In this document: positions 1 through 10,037 of the stretch, piece by piece | Numbering within the stretch: position 1 is the first letter of the stretch | Layout: each line of letters begins with the position of its first letter | Assembly (NCBI GenBank): GCA_018350325.1 | Contig: JAEVLN010000028.1 | Coordinates: forward strand, 124,001 to 188,000 | Length of the DNA: 64,000 nt | Source of the DNA: Globodera rostochiensis | Lineage: Eukaryota; Nematoda; Chromadorea; Rhabditida; Heteroderidae | Reading direction: 5' to 3' | Program-made: the position numbers and the translations under genes | The notes under the pieces: model-generated | The model's database searches: none | Seen by the model: the letters and a program-made list of their open reading frames with translations, nothing else | Told to the model about the DNA's origin: nothing

Positions 1-314
1 ATTTGCTTAAAAAAATAATGAAATATTTATTTTTGATAACGACACAAAAATGACCGTTAAGTATTTATGGGGTGCATTCGTTTTAATTGCATTTTTTTTA
101 AGAAAACAAGTCCAACCTGTAAAAATTTGTCCAATTTTTGCTTGGCAATATTTTTATTTAAAATCTGTCCGGAGGACCGGCGGTGCCAATCAGAGATATA
201 ACCAAAATTTTTTTCGAATATTTTGGGTCCAAAGTCCAATTTTTGGTAAATTCGAAAAAGCAAAATGTGGATTAAACCCCAAAATAAACACCAAACCACA
301 AAAATAAAACTTAC

Positions 315-851
315 TCGTGCGCGTAAATTGTCTTTGATCGTTGTGTCGTATCGTAACAATTTGAGCAAATGAAACATTCTTTCCCGATCCACGTTTGTGC
401 CATCACGGTTCTTCATTCGAGTGAACTTGTGATTGTTTATGATGAGGGCCCGTCCACGTATGACATTTAAATTGGGTGAGTATACCTTAAAGTCAAGTTG
501 GAAATTGTATATTTTGGAGTTAGTACATAATTTGGCATTCTAGAGGTTTTCATCAAAAATTCTGTTTAGGGCCTAATTTTTATAGAAATGATTTTTTTTA
601 AACCGGTTCGAATGTTAACTCACTTCGTCTTCATCGTCCACATTCCATTGACGAACAGATTGTTCCGCCATACTTTTGAATAGAAGTGTTTTGAGGTTGG
701 CAAAATTGCCAGCCTCAATCTCCTCCGCTATCTCAACTGGACTTATTGGCGAAAGCGGCGTATCCGAATCTTCGCTTTCTAATTCACTGTAGTCTAGACT
801 CCCAACTTCCGAGTCACTTTCACTGCTTTCCTGAATAAATTCAGAATGCAT
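315..851 (-). CDS. Caspase, N-terminal and p20-start exons (partial, runs off the left edge)
   Basis: Two exons read cleanly on the minus strand: 851-624 (acidic, Ser/Glu/Asp-rich, 76 codons, ATG at 851, donor GTGAGT) and 485-315 (57 codons, acceptor TTTAAG, donor GTAAGT), both phase 0. The second exon contains RGRALIINN followed by a GTNVDR motif and KDNLRA. This is the start of the p20 subunit of CED-3-type caspases, which are aspartate-directed cysteine proteases of apoptosis. The catalytic His and Cys exons are not present and would lie left of position 1. The acidic first exon has no recognisable CARD or death domain; an earlier exon is possible. It lies directly downstream of ADAMTS-like exons on the same strand. 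The same gene order occurs mirrored at 35.6-37.6 kb. Confidence 0.72.
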
Positions 852-2147
852 GTTTTCTATGGTGCTTTAAATGTTATCCAAATATTTGATTTGGTTTGGC
901 TTTGAAAAAAGTAATGACGAAAAAAGTCAAGTTCTAATTTGGGGGGGGGGGGGAGGGGAATCCCCCCCCCCAAAACGAAATTTGAGAAAAAAACAAGAGG
1001 GGGGACCCTATTGTTTTACAACTTTTTGATCAATTTTCTTAAAAAATTGACATCAAAAATCAAAAAAAATTTCCCGGTGGCGTCTTTCGTGGACCAATTC
1101 CCCCCTCCTAAATTTTTTCTAGCTGCGTCCCTGAGCAAAACCCCCCAATGTATAAACTTACTTGGTTTGTTTTCCTTGTTGTTTGTTCACGCTTTCGCTC
1201 TCTCGGGGTACGACGACGCGACTTTCTTTTGCTCATTTTGTGCCAATCAAAGTGTTTTAATAGGAAATGCACCTAAACATTAAAAAAGGAATTGTAAAAA
1301 AATAAGGAAAAATAAGGGGCTGAGGTTCAAAATAAGGATTCGGCGTTTTCCTAATGAAATTTAACATTTCGGAACAATTTTGATCAAAAATTAACAAAAA
1401 TAATGACATCAAGAGGTTTTTGGGACCGAGATAAAGGCAAAAGCTTAAAACGCATTATAACACAATCGCCACTGCGATTTTTTTCCATTATTTTTTTTGA
1501 AATGGGGAGGGCGGCGGAGTCGGGGTACCGATCCGCCAAGAAATTATTAAAAATTAGGTCAGTTTGTTAAAAGATTTGCAACAAATTAAAGGCAAAACAA
1601 AAAAGAAAATGTATACCTAAACATCCTTTGCGGCAGACAGTAAAATATGTAAAAGTAACTTCGTTAAGAAAAAAATAAATCGATAAATGCAATTTCCCTA
1701 GCGCCGGGTTAGAATCCTTACCTATTCTGTCTTCTTCCATTCACCTATGCTAAATAAGGGAACTAGCCTGTGATTAGAGATAATAAAAGATGATCTACTA
1801 TAATTGATTCCATATTTTCTTCTCGAGGGATGGTGAAAATTTAAGAAGGATCCGTCGTATACAAATGAAGTTAAGCGTATCAAAGTGTGTGTCTATTTTT
1901 TATTGAAGAAAATAACTCAAAATGCTTTTTATTGACACGATTCATTAATTTAATGTTCTCTCTAAAAACGCAAAAACGGCGAAATAGGGATTTATTCTCA
2001 AAAAGGGCGAAATAGGTATTTTTAGGGACTAAAAAGTCGCTCTAATTCAAAATTTTTCCGAAATGAATCTATTTCTGGGTTCTCTCGGTTAAACCCTAAA
2101 AATCTCGTCTCTAATCATGATCAAAAAAAAAACATAAAAGCACTCAC
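852..2147. other. Non-coding stretch with poly-G/poly-C tract
   Basis: I see no supported gene. The stretch holds a poly-G run near 941-953 followed by poly-C near 962-970, repeats of AAATAAGG near 1,295-1,340, and AT-rich sequence. A GGGGTACCGATCCGCC-type repeat fragment lies near 1,520. Open frames here are low-complexity translations. Confidence 0.5.
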
Positions 2148-2334
2148 CGAACTCCATGGCTCGGCATTCCAAATGGCACATGCCAACAGCACACAGCGGT
2201 CGTTGGTCTTCGGCCGCATGGCCTCCATGCACAGCGAGTCGTCCACAATTTGGCCCTTCAACACGCATTCAACGTGCCGTGTGCGAAAGGATTGGCCACA
2301 CCGCACCGAACATTGGCCCCACTCGGCGGCACGC
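2148..2334 (-). pseudogene. ADAMTS-like thrombospondin type-1 repeat exon (left flank)
   Basis: One open exon on the minus strand, bounded by an AAG acceptor and a GTGAGT donor. It encodes a thrombospondin type-1 repeat: EWGQCSVRCGQ, then a second Cys pair in HVECVLKGQ, and CVLLACAIWN, with a following tryptophan motif AEPWSS that starts another repeat. TSP1 repeats lie in the C-terminal part of ADAMTS proteases and bind extracellular matrix. This exon is itself intact, but the rest of the gene on this strand is frameshifted (see 3,139-3,400 and 4,888-9,410), so I class it with the pseudogene. It lies outside the alignable inverted-repeat arm. Confidence 0.65.
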
Positions 2335-2850
2335 CTTCAAATGGAAACAAAAAACAGATAGGTAGTTCGATGACGACGACACATTGATAACCACTGATCA
2401 GAGAAACAACTCAAGCTTTACCCTCAAATTTTTCATTAAATCAAAACCTGGAAAATTGAGGGGATCCTTTTTTGGTTTCTAAAAACAGAGCCGAAAACAG
2501 AAATTAACCGATAACCACGGCATATTTAAGCACCCACCCCCGACCCCAGGCACGTCGCCACCGAAGAATCCCGACCCTCGGCTTCCCCCCCCCCCCCTCC
2601 CCCCCCCGAAGGATGATAAGAAAGCACCCCTAAAAAGTTTAACTGAATTTAACTGAATTTTCTGAATAAGAAGATCTGGAAAGCTATAAAAATTTACCAA
2701 AAGCATTTGAAAGGTATTTTAAACATTTTGGATTGACTGGATGGTTTTTAATTAAAAGCAGTAAATGGGCCAAGATTTCGTCCAACTTTTTGCGATTCTC
2801 GAGCCAATTCTCGAAGCTGATTTCGATTCGAGAATTTTGAACCGATGCTT
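2335..2850. other. Intronic/intergenic sequence
   Basis: No gene seen. Contains a C-rich block (2,530-2,610) with two poly-C runs and AT-rich sequence; probably an intron of the decayed ADAMTS-like gene. Confidence 0.45.
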
Positions 2851-2858
2851 GAACCTAA

Positions 2859-3094
2859 GGTACTTTTCGGTTTTGAGCCCGCACCTCCAAATTTTTAAAA
2901 AATGCAACAAAAAGGGCGCGGACACCTTCCCTTACGCATAAATTAGCAAAAAGGGATGCAAATGCCTCCTAATAATTTATGACTAAATTAGCGATCCAAG
3001 ACGGGTATACTAAAGCAAAGCACACTCATTCCCCAACCAACACAAAAATGGCCCAGAAAAATTTGGAGGTGCGGGCTCAAAACCGAAAAGTACC
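2859..3094. mobile_element. Short palindromic MITE with 8-bp target duplication
   Basis: A 236-bp element whose ends are long inverted repeats of about 42 bp: the left end begins GGTACTTTTCGGTTTTGAGC and the right end is its complement ending CCGAAAAGTACC. It is flanked by the exact 8-bp direct repeat GAACCTAA (2,851-2,858 and 3,095-3,102). The 8-bp duplication fits hAT-type transposition. It sits between two decayed TSP1 exons of the left flank. It has no coding capacity. Confidence 0.75.
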
Positions 3095-3138
3095 GAACCT
3101 AATCCGGAGTCTTTTAGAGCTTTAACCAAAACAAAAGT

Positions 3139-3400
3139 TTGTTCATCACCAACCAATATGGGCACGGTCCCGGACTGCACTTCTCCGTCTGCTTTTGCTC
3201 TTTGCCGTGGCATTGTTGGTCTGCAATTTTCGTTCAACCGAATCCACACACTGCACCAGACGCGTTGGAAGCCGTCCTGGCAACACCTAACGGAGCACTG
3301 ACTCCACAAACCGAGTTTCCTGAAGAAGGACGGTTCGCCAAAATACGATTTAAAAAAAAACGATGTTTTAAACTTTTCAATAATTGAATCCGAATCCCCC
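3139..3400 (-). pseudogene. Frameshifted thrombospondin type-1 repeat exon of the ADAMTS-like gene
   Basis: The minus strand encodes LGLWSQCSVRCCQDGFQR, a TSP1 repeat start. The family reading then continues in a different frame (a QCVDSVERK-like stretch), so at least one indel is present. It fits the C-terminal TSP1 array that should follow the spacer domain of ADAMTS, and it is upstream on the minus strand of the intact TSP1 exon at 2,148-2,334. No matching copy exists on the right flank. Confidence 0.5.
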
Positions 3401-3429
3401 CAAATGCTGCTGATCAATCTTTTTGACAC

Positions 3430-4083
3430 CTTTCGGATGATTGGACAAGATCGAGAGACTCGAGATTGGTAATTGAGCTGCTCAAAAATTTGAACACAAA
3501 TTTGAGCAAAAATAATTTTTGAGTGGGAGTATCTATGGAAACTTTAAGAAAAATATATATTTCGGCACAATTGCCATATTATCGTTCATAGAACTATAAA
3601 GCCCCTAGGCTGCTTGTTTGGTTTCCACAATCAAAATTCGACAAAACAGGTTATTTTGTGTTTCTCTGGACCTCAATTTACCCTAAGAGATCGGACATGG
3701 AGCGATCATCGATCGAGAATATCGACTGGCCCTAATTACCCACCACCCCCAAAAAAGTGGGGAAACAAACGACGGCAAAGTAAAAAGTACCATTTACCTA
3801 TTCAAATTTACAGAAGAATGGACTACCTCTAGCTAAAAAAGACTTATCGTCAATTTTTGCTGTTCAAATTTAATCAAAAAAAACAATTTGGTTTTGGGAG
3901 TATTTAAGCCCAAATTTGTAGTTCGACGCTGACTGACTGACCAGTGGGGGCAAGCGGCGCTTGCTTCTCCAAAATGCGTTCCCTCGACTCGCAACCGCTC
4001 TCTTCCACTGGCTGCGCGTCCTGACGACGGCACCTACAGCGGGCGCCCGATTAGCGCCCGCCCGGGCAAAAAATTGTAAAAAA
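3430..4083. other. Left flank between TSP1 exon and inverted-repeat arm
   Basis: No gene is supported. In the right flank the corresponding position carries ADAMTS spacer-domain exons. These are missing here, so a deletion or replacement in this flank is likely. GC-rich sequence (3,945-4,070) yields open frames in two frames without family resemblance. Confidence 0.4.
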
Positions 4084-4189
4084 GCGCCTGTGCAAAAAAT
4101 GCTCATTTGACTCTAATTGTTAAAACAATGATATGGGCTACTGGATCCCAAATTTCAGATCGATCGGAATTCAAGTCAAAGTATATTTC

Positions 4190-4740
4190 TGAATACATCG
4201 GTCGTAACCAATCAACAATGGGTCTGGAATTTAGATCGGTCGGAATTCAAAACGAAATATAATTCTGAATTCTGATCGATCAAAATTCAACGGGTCTGAA
4301 GGATGGACGTAATCCAAGACTGGGTCTGAATTCTGATTGATCGGAATCCAACGGGTCTGAAGGATGGATCGGAATCTAAGTCTGAGTCTGAATTCTGAAT
4401 GCAGATCGATCAAAATCCAAAACTGAATCTGAATTCTGAATGCAGATCGGACGGAATCAAAGGTCAGAATCCTGATCGATCGAAACCCAACGGGTCTGAA
4501 GGATGGATCGGAATCCAAGACTGAGTCTGAATTCTAAAATGCAAATCGATCGAAATCCAAGACTGAATCTGAATTCTGAATGCAGATCGGACGGAATCAA
4601 AGGTCAGAAGCCTGATCGATCGAAATCCAACGGGTCTGAAGGATGGATCGGAATCCAAGACTGAGTCTAAATTCTAAAATGCAAATCGATCGGAATACAA
4701 TCAACACTCGGTCTGAATTTTGTTCTTAATTCTTAATATA
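4190..4740. repeat. Tandem GAATTCAGAC/GATCGATCGGAAT repeat (left copy)
   Basis: Degenerate tandem array built from motifs such as GATCGATCGGAATTC, GAATTCTGAATGCAGATCG and GGGTCTGAAGGATGGATCGG. The same family lies at 34,700-35,560 in the other arm, where it is longer. Long open frames (FRSIRILTFDSVRS-like) on the minus strand are a by-product of the stop-poor repeat and are not genes. Confidence 0.8.
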
Positions 4741-5879
4741 GGACTGGGCCCGGTAGAATTTAGTCGGTTCGTGCGATTCAAGCGAGTATCATGCATGAGC
4801 CGGAAAGAAAATTTTGCACAATTTCGAGACTCTCGAGCACATTTCCCTCCCTGATCAGATACAGTAGGGTAAATAATTCATACAAAAAAAGGCTTACCCG
4901 CCGGTATTCGCAGCACTTCGTTGTACCCAAATGTGCTCCGCTCATTGTACAGGCCGTTCACCGCGCGACAGCTACTGCCATTGCCACCACAAACGCCGCA
5001 AACGTCGCGCTTCATCTCCGAGCCAAGTCGATGGTCGCAGCCGGCCTTTGTTGGAGTAAAATTGAAAAATTAAATTTCGGCATTTTTTCGTCTTAGGTTA
5101 GGGTTCGTTCCCCTACGGCCTTCGGAGGCAAAAATGTCGTGGATCGAAGCTTCTATCCCGAACAGGGAAAACCCGTCGGGGAATCGAATTCGATCGTGGA
5201 CAGGCAAACCGTTGGGGACCAATCTCGAATAGGGAAAACCTAGAGGAACGATCTCGATCGAAGGGAAAAACGTTAGGGGAGCAATCTCGATCGGACGGGC
5301 AAACCGTCGGTGGCATCGGAGACCGGGGTTTACGTAGGAAGCCTAGCTTATGTTGACCAAAAATTTCAGTTTCGGTTAAATTTAATACTATTCACACCGT
5401 ATATGTTTCAGAAACCGTTGCCAAAATTGCCCTCATCCCTCACCACCTTGTGGCACGTGCCATCAATACAAATGTCGTCTCCGTTTCGATCGCATGGCCT
5501 GCCATCCGCAACCGTGTCCTTCAGCAGATAGAACGCAGCCGAGTCAGTCCCGCGACAGTAGAGCCGGCACCGCTCGTTGTCCCCCACACCGGTGTACTTT
5601 GGCGCCCATTTCATCTCTTTAGGCACCCCGTGAATGCCAATGTCGGAGTCATTGAAGCTCATTAAAACCGGGCATGTCCCAGGGGCAGTCCTGAATGTAT
5701 CAGTCGATAAAGGCATTTTTTTGTAAACTTCAAAGCAAATGCAAAAATTTTTTTGGGTCCCAAATCCTGGTCATTTTTGAAAGCCGAATCCCGCGGCCGG
5801 AACCTGGTGAACTCGGGACCCGCGCAATTCGAATTTGAGTTTGAGCAGGAGTTAAATTTAGAGAGAAAAAAAAGGCCTT

Positions 5880-6675
5880 AGTCGAGACGAGATGTCGAGA
5901 CGAGATTTTTCGAGAATCTCGGATCTCGAAAAATCTCGACCCGGAACAGTCGAGATTCGAGATTTTGATGAAAATGTAATTTTTTTTTCAAAATTCTCAG
6001 AAATAAGAAGGGAGCACTAGAAGCATGTCTGCAAAATTTGGTCACGAAATATAAGTGTTAGCCTGTGTTCCAAGGTTTTGAAAATCAAAAGAAAATTCAT
6101 TGGTGAAGGTCTATAGTGTCTGACCATATGCTCAGGGTGCGTAACTAAAATTTTTCAAAAAAAGGACATCAAGGGTAAAAAAAACGATTTTGGGGTCCGA
6201 AAAAAGGATATTTTACAAAATGTTCAAAAATGCAGTAAAAATCTTTATTTTTTCGCATGAAATGTACTTTATTAATCATATTTCTCTCCACCAACAATTT
6301 TCCTCAACATTTGGGGGTTGGAAATTGCTCCCATGGATTTACGAAAATTTTGCCGTTTTTCAAAAATGCAATTTTTTTTTGCGAATTTGCTTTCATGTAC
6401 CCCAAATAAAGACATATGCTGTATGCTGCGCTGCTTGACCTATTTTTTACAAAAATTGGCAATCTTTGTTAAGAAAAGCACTGTTTTCATAAAAGTCGAG
6501 ATCGAGAATCTCGAGCTTCTTTCGAGCGAGACTCAAGACGAGATTCTCGAAAAAATCTCGGATCTCGAAAATTCAGTTTTATTCGAGACGAGATGTCGAG
6601 ACGAGATTTCTCGAGAATCTCGTCGAGATTTTTCGAGATTTCGTGACGAGATCTCTTCTCGACCGGTCTCTAGTA
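5880..6675. mobile_element. TCGAGA-rich insertion present only in the left arm
   Basis: The left arm carries about 790 bp here that the right arm lacks (uninterrupted at about 33,490-33,510). Both ends are made of repeated TCGAGACGAGAT and TCTCGAGAATCTCG motifs. The right end reads GACCGGTCTCTAG, matching TAGAG-type termini of other elements in the window. The interior (6,125-6,450) resembles the AAAAAAGGACA element at 40,889-41,438. No clean target duplication is visible; about 12 bp seem to be missing at the left junction. ORFs inside are not gene-like. Confidence 0.65.
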
Positions 6676-6784
6676 CAGATCACGCACGACATTTTGCTAA
6701 AATATGCCGCGATCGGATGTGCGGATTTCGCGAAAAATGCCGATCACTGCCAGTCACTATGCTCAAAATTGTGCCAAGAATTTC

Positions 6785-6880
6785 TCCTCTATCTTGTACC
6801 AGGGATGTATCCGGATGCCAAAAACGTCTGGAATCCCGGATCTAAAAATTTCAGGAAACCGGAATCCGGTTACATGCCTA
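6785..6880. repeat. Small CAGGGATGTA-ended inverted repeat
   Basis: A roughly 90-bp unit with CAGGGATGTATCCGGATGCC at one end and GGAATCCGGTTACATGCCTA at the other. The ends are imperfect inverted repeats typical of the hAT-like miniatures in this window. No target duplication is visible. A copy is present in the right arm (33,285-33,365), so it predates the duplication. Confidence 0.5.
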
Positions 6881-9599
6881 ATATGTATACTATGTTATTG
6901 ACCTGAACATTGCATGGCCGATAGCGCTCCCGCTGCCCAACACAATATTTGCCGCCATTCTCGGGTCGTGGCGAGTCGCAATCCCGGAATGCCTTTTGGA
7001 CACCTCAAAATGCGAAATTCTGGTCATGAATCCCGCCCAGATCAGATCACTTATTCAAAGAGAATGATTCCGACCCAAATGATATGTGCTTAGTGATCTG
7101 ATCAGTTTCGAGACACAGCTTTCTATCCCTGGGCAATTTAAAATCAGTTAACTCCACACGAGGAGGAGCGATGGTCCAAGTCTGACTGCAGATCCGTTTA
7201 GGGCCAGAGCATTTTTGATCAAGTTCACTTAAAATTATCCTGGCGCTCAACGTCCGAATGATTGAACCACACTGATTTGATCAGTTTGGTTGTATCAATC
7301 ATTACCCTCTTAAAATTCACCCTGATTCCGAGCCTATTGATCAAGACCTTCTCCGCATGTGCGCGAACACTCTCGCCATGGCCTCCAATCGCCCCATCCT
7401 CCGTCAACGAGTTGCTGCTGCATTGGCGACATGCCGACACATTGTCCCCAATGGCACCACATGTTGTCCCCGCAGGGCGTCGCGTCGGCCAAAGGCATGT
7501 GCTGGAAATTAAATGTTTGTAATAAATTAATAAATTTTAATTATCATAATAAAACCAATTCAAATTCAAATCAATTAAATAATGTTTTTTTCTATTAGTA
7601 TGTAAATAATTTTTAAAAATATCATTTAAAATTAATTATCTTATTTTTTGTTTAAAAAAGTAAATAGGTAGGTAGGTATTTAATTAAAAATAAACATTAT
7701 TTAATTAACAAAATGTTTAAAAATGGTTTTAAATTTTTAACAAACTTCACCTGTGTTCGACACCCAATTTGCGGAGCACCACAATCGACGACAGGACGGA
7801 ATGTACGGAAATTTCGGCAGCTGCTCCGAACACAAATTTGCACTGTTGGCTAACGGTGTAACTGTAAAAAAAATGTTTGTGTCTTTGCCTAATCAATTTT
7901 AGAAACAGAAAAATCACTTAATTGGTAGGGACTTGTAAGCTGATCAATCTTGATCAGTTGTAAGCCATTCAATCTTGATTAGTTGTAAGCTGCTCAATCA
8001 TGATCATTTTTGCCCAAATGACTGATCGATGGAGATTTAAGACTAATTAATTTTTGGGTTTTGTGAATAACTCTGATCATGAAGCATTTGAGAAGTCAGT
8101 TTGTTTGATAAACAAAAAATAAAAGCAACAAACAATGCGCCCGGTGCCGGCGTTTCGAACATTTTTTCGTAATATCGGCGCTCCGTTGGCTTGTCAAAAA
8201 GGCATTGCGTCTGTGCCATGCCATCTGATGGTCAAGAAAGCGCAAAAGCATGGCCGACGAACAGGACGACGGGTTGGTGTTGTACTCCAACGTGGGCACC
8301 ATGATGTGTTAACCTTTTGGTAGAATTTGATCGTGCTTTGTTCCGCTCGGATCTGCTCAAACCGTTCCCCTCTCCTCAATAAATTTCTTCATCAAATTGA
8401 AAAGATCAGCACAAATGGACCTTCAAAAAAAATCTAAAATTGGCATAAATCTAAAACTAGCAAAATTCGTATCAAAAATGCCAATTTCGAATCATTTTTT
8501 CGTCCCAGCGATTAGTTGATTCGAAAGAGAGAATGCTAGAACCGATCGGTTATGGTTGGGATCATATCGCCAGGTTTTGTTCTCAAAGTGATAGGGATCG
8601 TCTCCGCGATCGATCTGATCAAACAATTGTCCTCCCCGACCAACGCCGGAGGCGCTCTTATTTAAGCATTGGCAATATGGCTGGCAGCCACCACTGACTG
8701 ACTGTGTTTGTTGAGCGGCGGCATGAACTCGGCACACTTCCGCTCGTCGTCATGCGGAATGTTGAACACGTGGCCAAGCTCGTGCGCGATGGTGAACGCG
8801 GCTGACAGGCCGTTGTCCTCAATGATGGGCCCAGTTCGGCAAGCCCGAGCGTGTCGTATTTGTTGGTGGCACGGCAAATGTCGTGTCTACAGAATTGCCA
8901 CATCTGCGCATGTTTTTGTATACAGTTAACAATTAGGTCAGCCTCAATTTTCAAAAATTATTTGGACATTTGTGCCCTGGCCATTTTTGCTTTGTATCAC
9001 ACACTCCAAAAAGGTTCTGATCAAAGAAATTGGAGCATTAGGTATTTTGTGGCCACCACCACTTTTCCTATAGTGGTTCGTTTCAGCGCCGCGCACCGTT
9101 TTCGTTTCAAAATTTCCGGATTAACAGAAAAGGAGCCTGTGACGGTTCGGATTAACTGAAAGCTAACCGAACGAAACTATTACGGTTCGGTATGGAACCA
9201 CCGAGTCCAGACGGTGACCAGCAGGTTATTATGGCACGCGACGGGCGACTCGCGGCAGTGCCTACCAAAACGCCCGTCCCCTCAGCACGGCCCACCCGCC
9301 CGCCCGCGCGCACCGTGATGGTTCTGCGCGTCGTTGTTGCGATCGTTGAGCATGTGTTGCCATTGGCAAAACTGTTGCAGCGTCCCCTGCGCCCGGTTTG
9401 ACACGTCGGGGCCCGCACGTTCGTGCTTCAGCACAACCAAACGGATGACAATCACATCAGAAAAGGGGGAAAAAGAACAGTGAAGGGGGCGGGGTACAAG
9501 GACAACAATAAAAATGTACGTTTGGTTTTATAATTTTTTATTTTATGAATGTCTAAATAATTTTCTTTTTGTTTTGCTAAATATTTTTATTTGGGCAGG

Positions 9600-10037
9600 G
9601 ACAACTACACAAATTGATTGCCAGGGGGGAGGCCTTCAACAAATCCTGCCAAAACAAAAATAGTGAATCGAATTGATAAGAGTGGGGGAATGAATGAATG
9701 AATGGTGTGGGTGAGTTTTGACCTGCCCCTTTTAGATAGATGAATGGTGGATGGGGTGGATGTCCCCCGGGGGGGGGGGGGGGGGTACAATATTCACTGG
9801 GTTAAATGGGAAAGGTAATAACAAGTCAAAAAATAACGAGGTTTTGAGTATTGTGGGGCAGAGTCCCCGGGGATTGCAACGGGTTTTGGAGTTGTTATTG
9901 AAATGCTGAACCAATAAATATTATTTATTTGGGAAGGGACGACTACACAAATTGATTGCCAGGTGGGAGGCCTTCAACAAATCCTGCCAAAACAAAAATA
10001 GTGAATCGAATTGATAAGAGTGGGGGAATGAATGAAT
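9600..10037. repeat. Direct repeat pair of about 100 bp flanking a poly-G tract
   Basis: The segment with ACAAATTGATTGCCAGG, GGCCTTCAACAAATCCTGCC and GTGGGGGAATGAATGAAT occurs at about 9,605-9,705 and again at 9,945-10,037. The right arm also has two copies (30,110-30,205 and 30,430-30,540). A poly-G tract (9,770-9,785) lies between. The second copy runs directly into the 60-bp satellite. A short TTTTGGCAG acceptor-like site precedes GATTTGTTGAAGG on the minus strand, so a tiny exon is conceivable but unsupported. Confidence 0.65.

Larger units (their letters stand above)
4888..9410 (-). pseudogene. ADAMTS-like metalloprotease, decayed copy (left arm)
   Basis: Exon pieces appear on the minus strand in the domain order of ADAMTS secreted zinc metalloproteases. 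In order: metalloprotease start with FCQWQHMLND (about 9,395-9,310); [19 protein letters not shown] and the zinc site [13 protein letters not shown] (8,920-8,700); end of the metalloprotease with APTLEYNTN-like text and FDKPTERRYYE (8,310-8,130); disintegrin-like CRRLWC (7,860-7,745); TSP1 GGWGDWRPWRECSRTCGEG and its second half [19 protein letters not shown] (7,500-6,900); an intact Cys-rich exon (5,690-5,410); [11 protein letters not shown] (5,050-4,890). The zinc-binding HExxHxxxxxHD is complete. Frame breaks lie after LAELG (about ten residues missing), after LLRFLD, and in the disintegrin exon. All three are shared with the right arm, so decay predates the duplication. The Cys-rich and CGVCGG exons are still open here but broken in the right arm. 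Confidence 0.8.

Noticed and set aside
4231..4658. Minus-strand ORFs with FRSIRILTFDSVRS-type text
   Set aside because: Products of the tandem GATCGATCGGAAT repeat; the same text appears in several frames in the right arm.
5880..6906. Plus-strand ORFs of 65-175 codons in the TCGAGA-rich insertion
   Set aside because: They lie in a mobile element absent from the other arm and consist of repeat-derived text.
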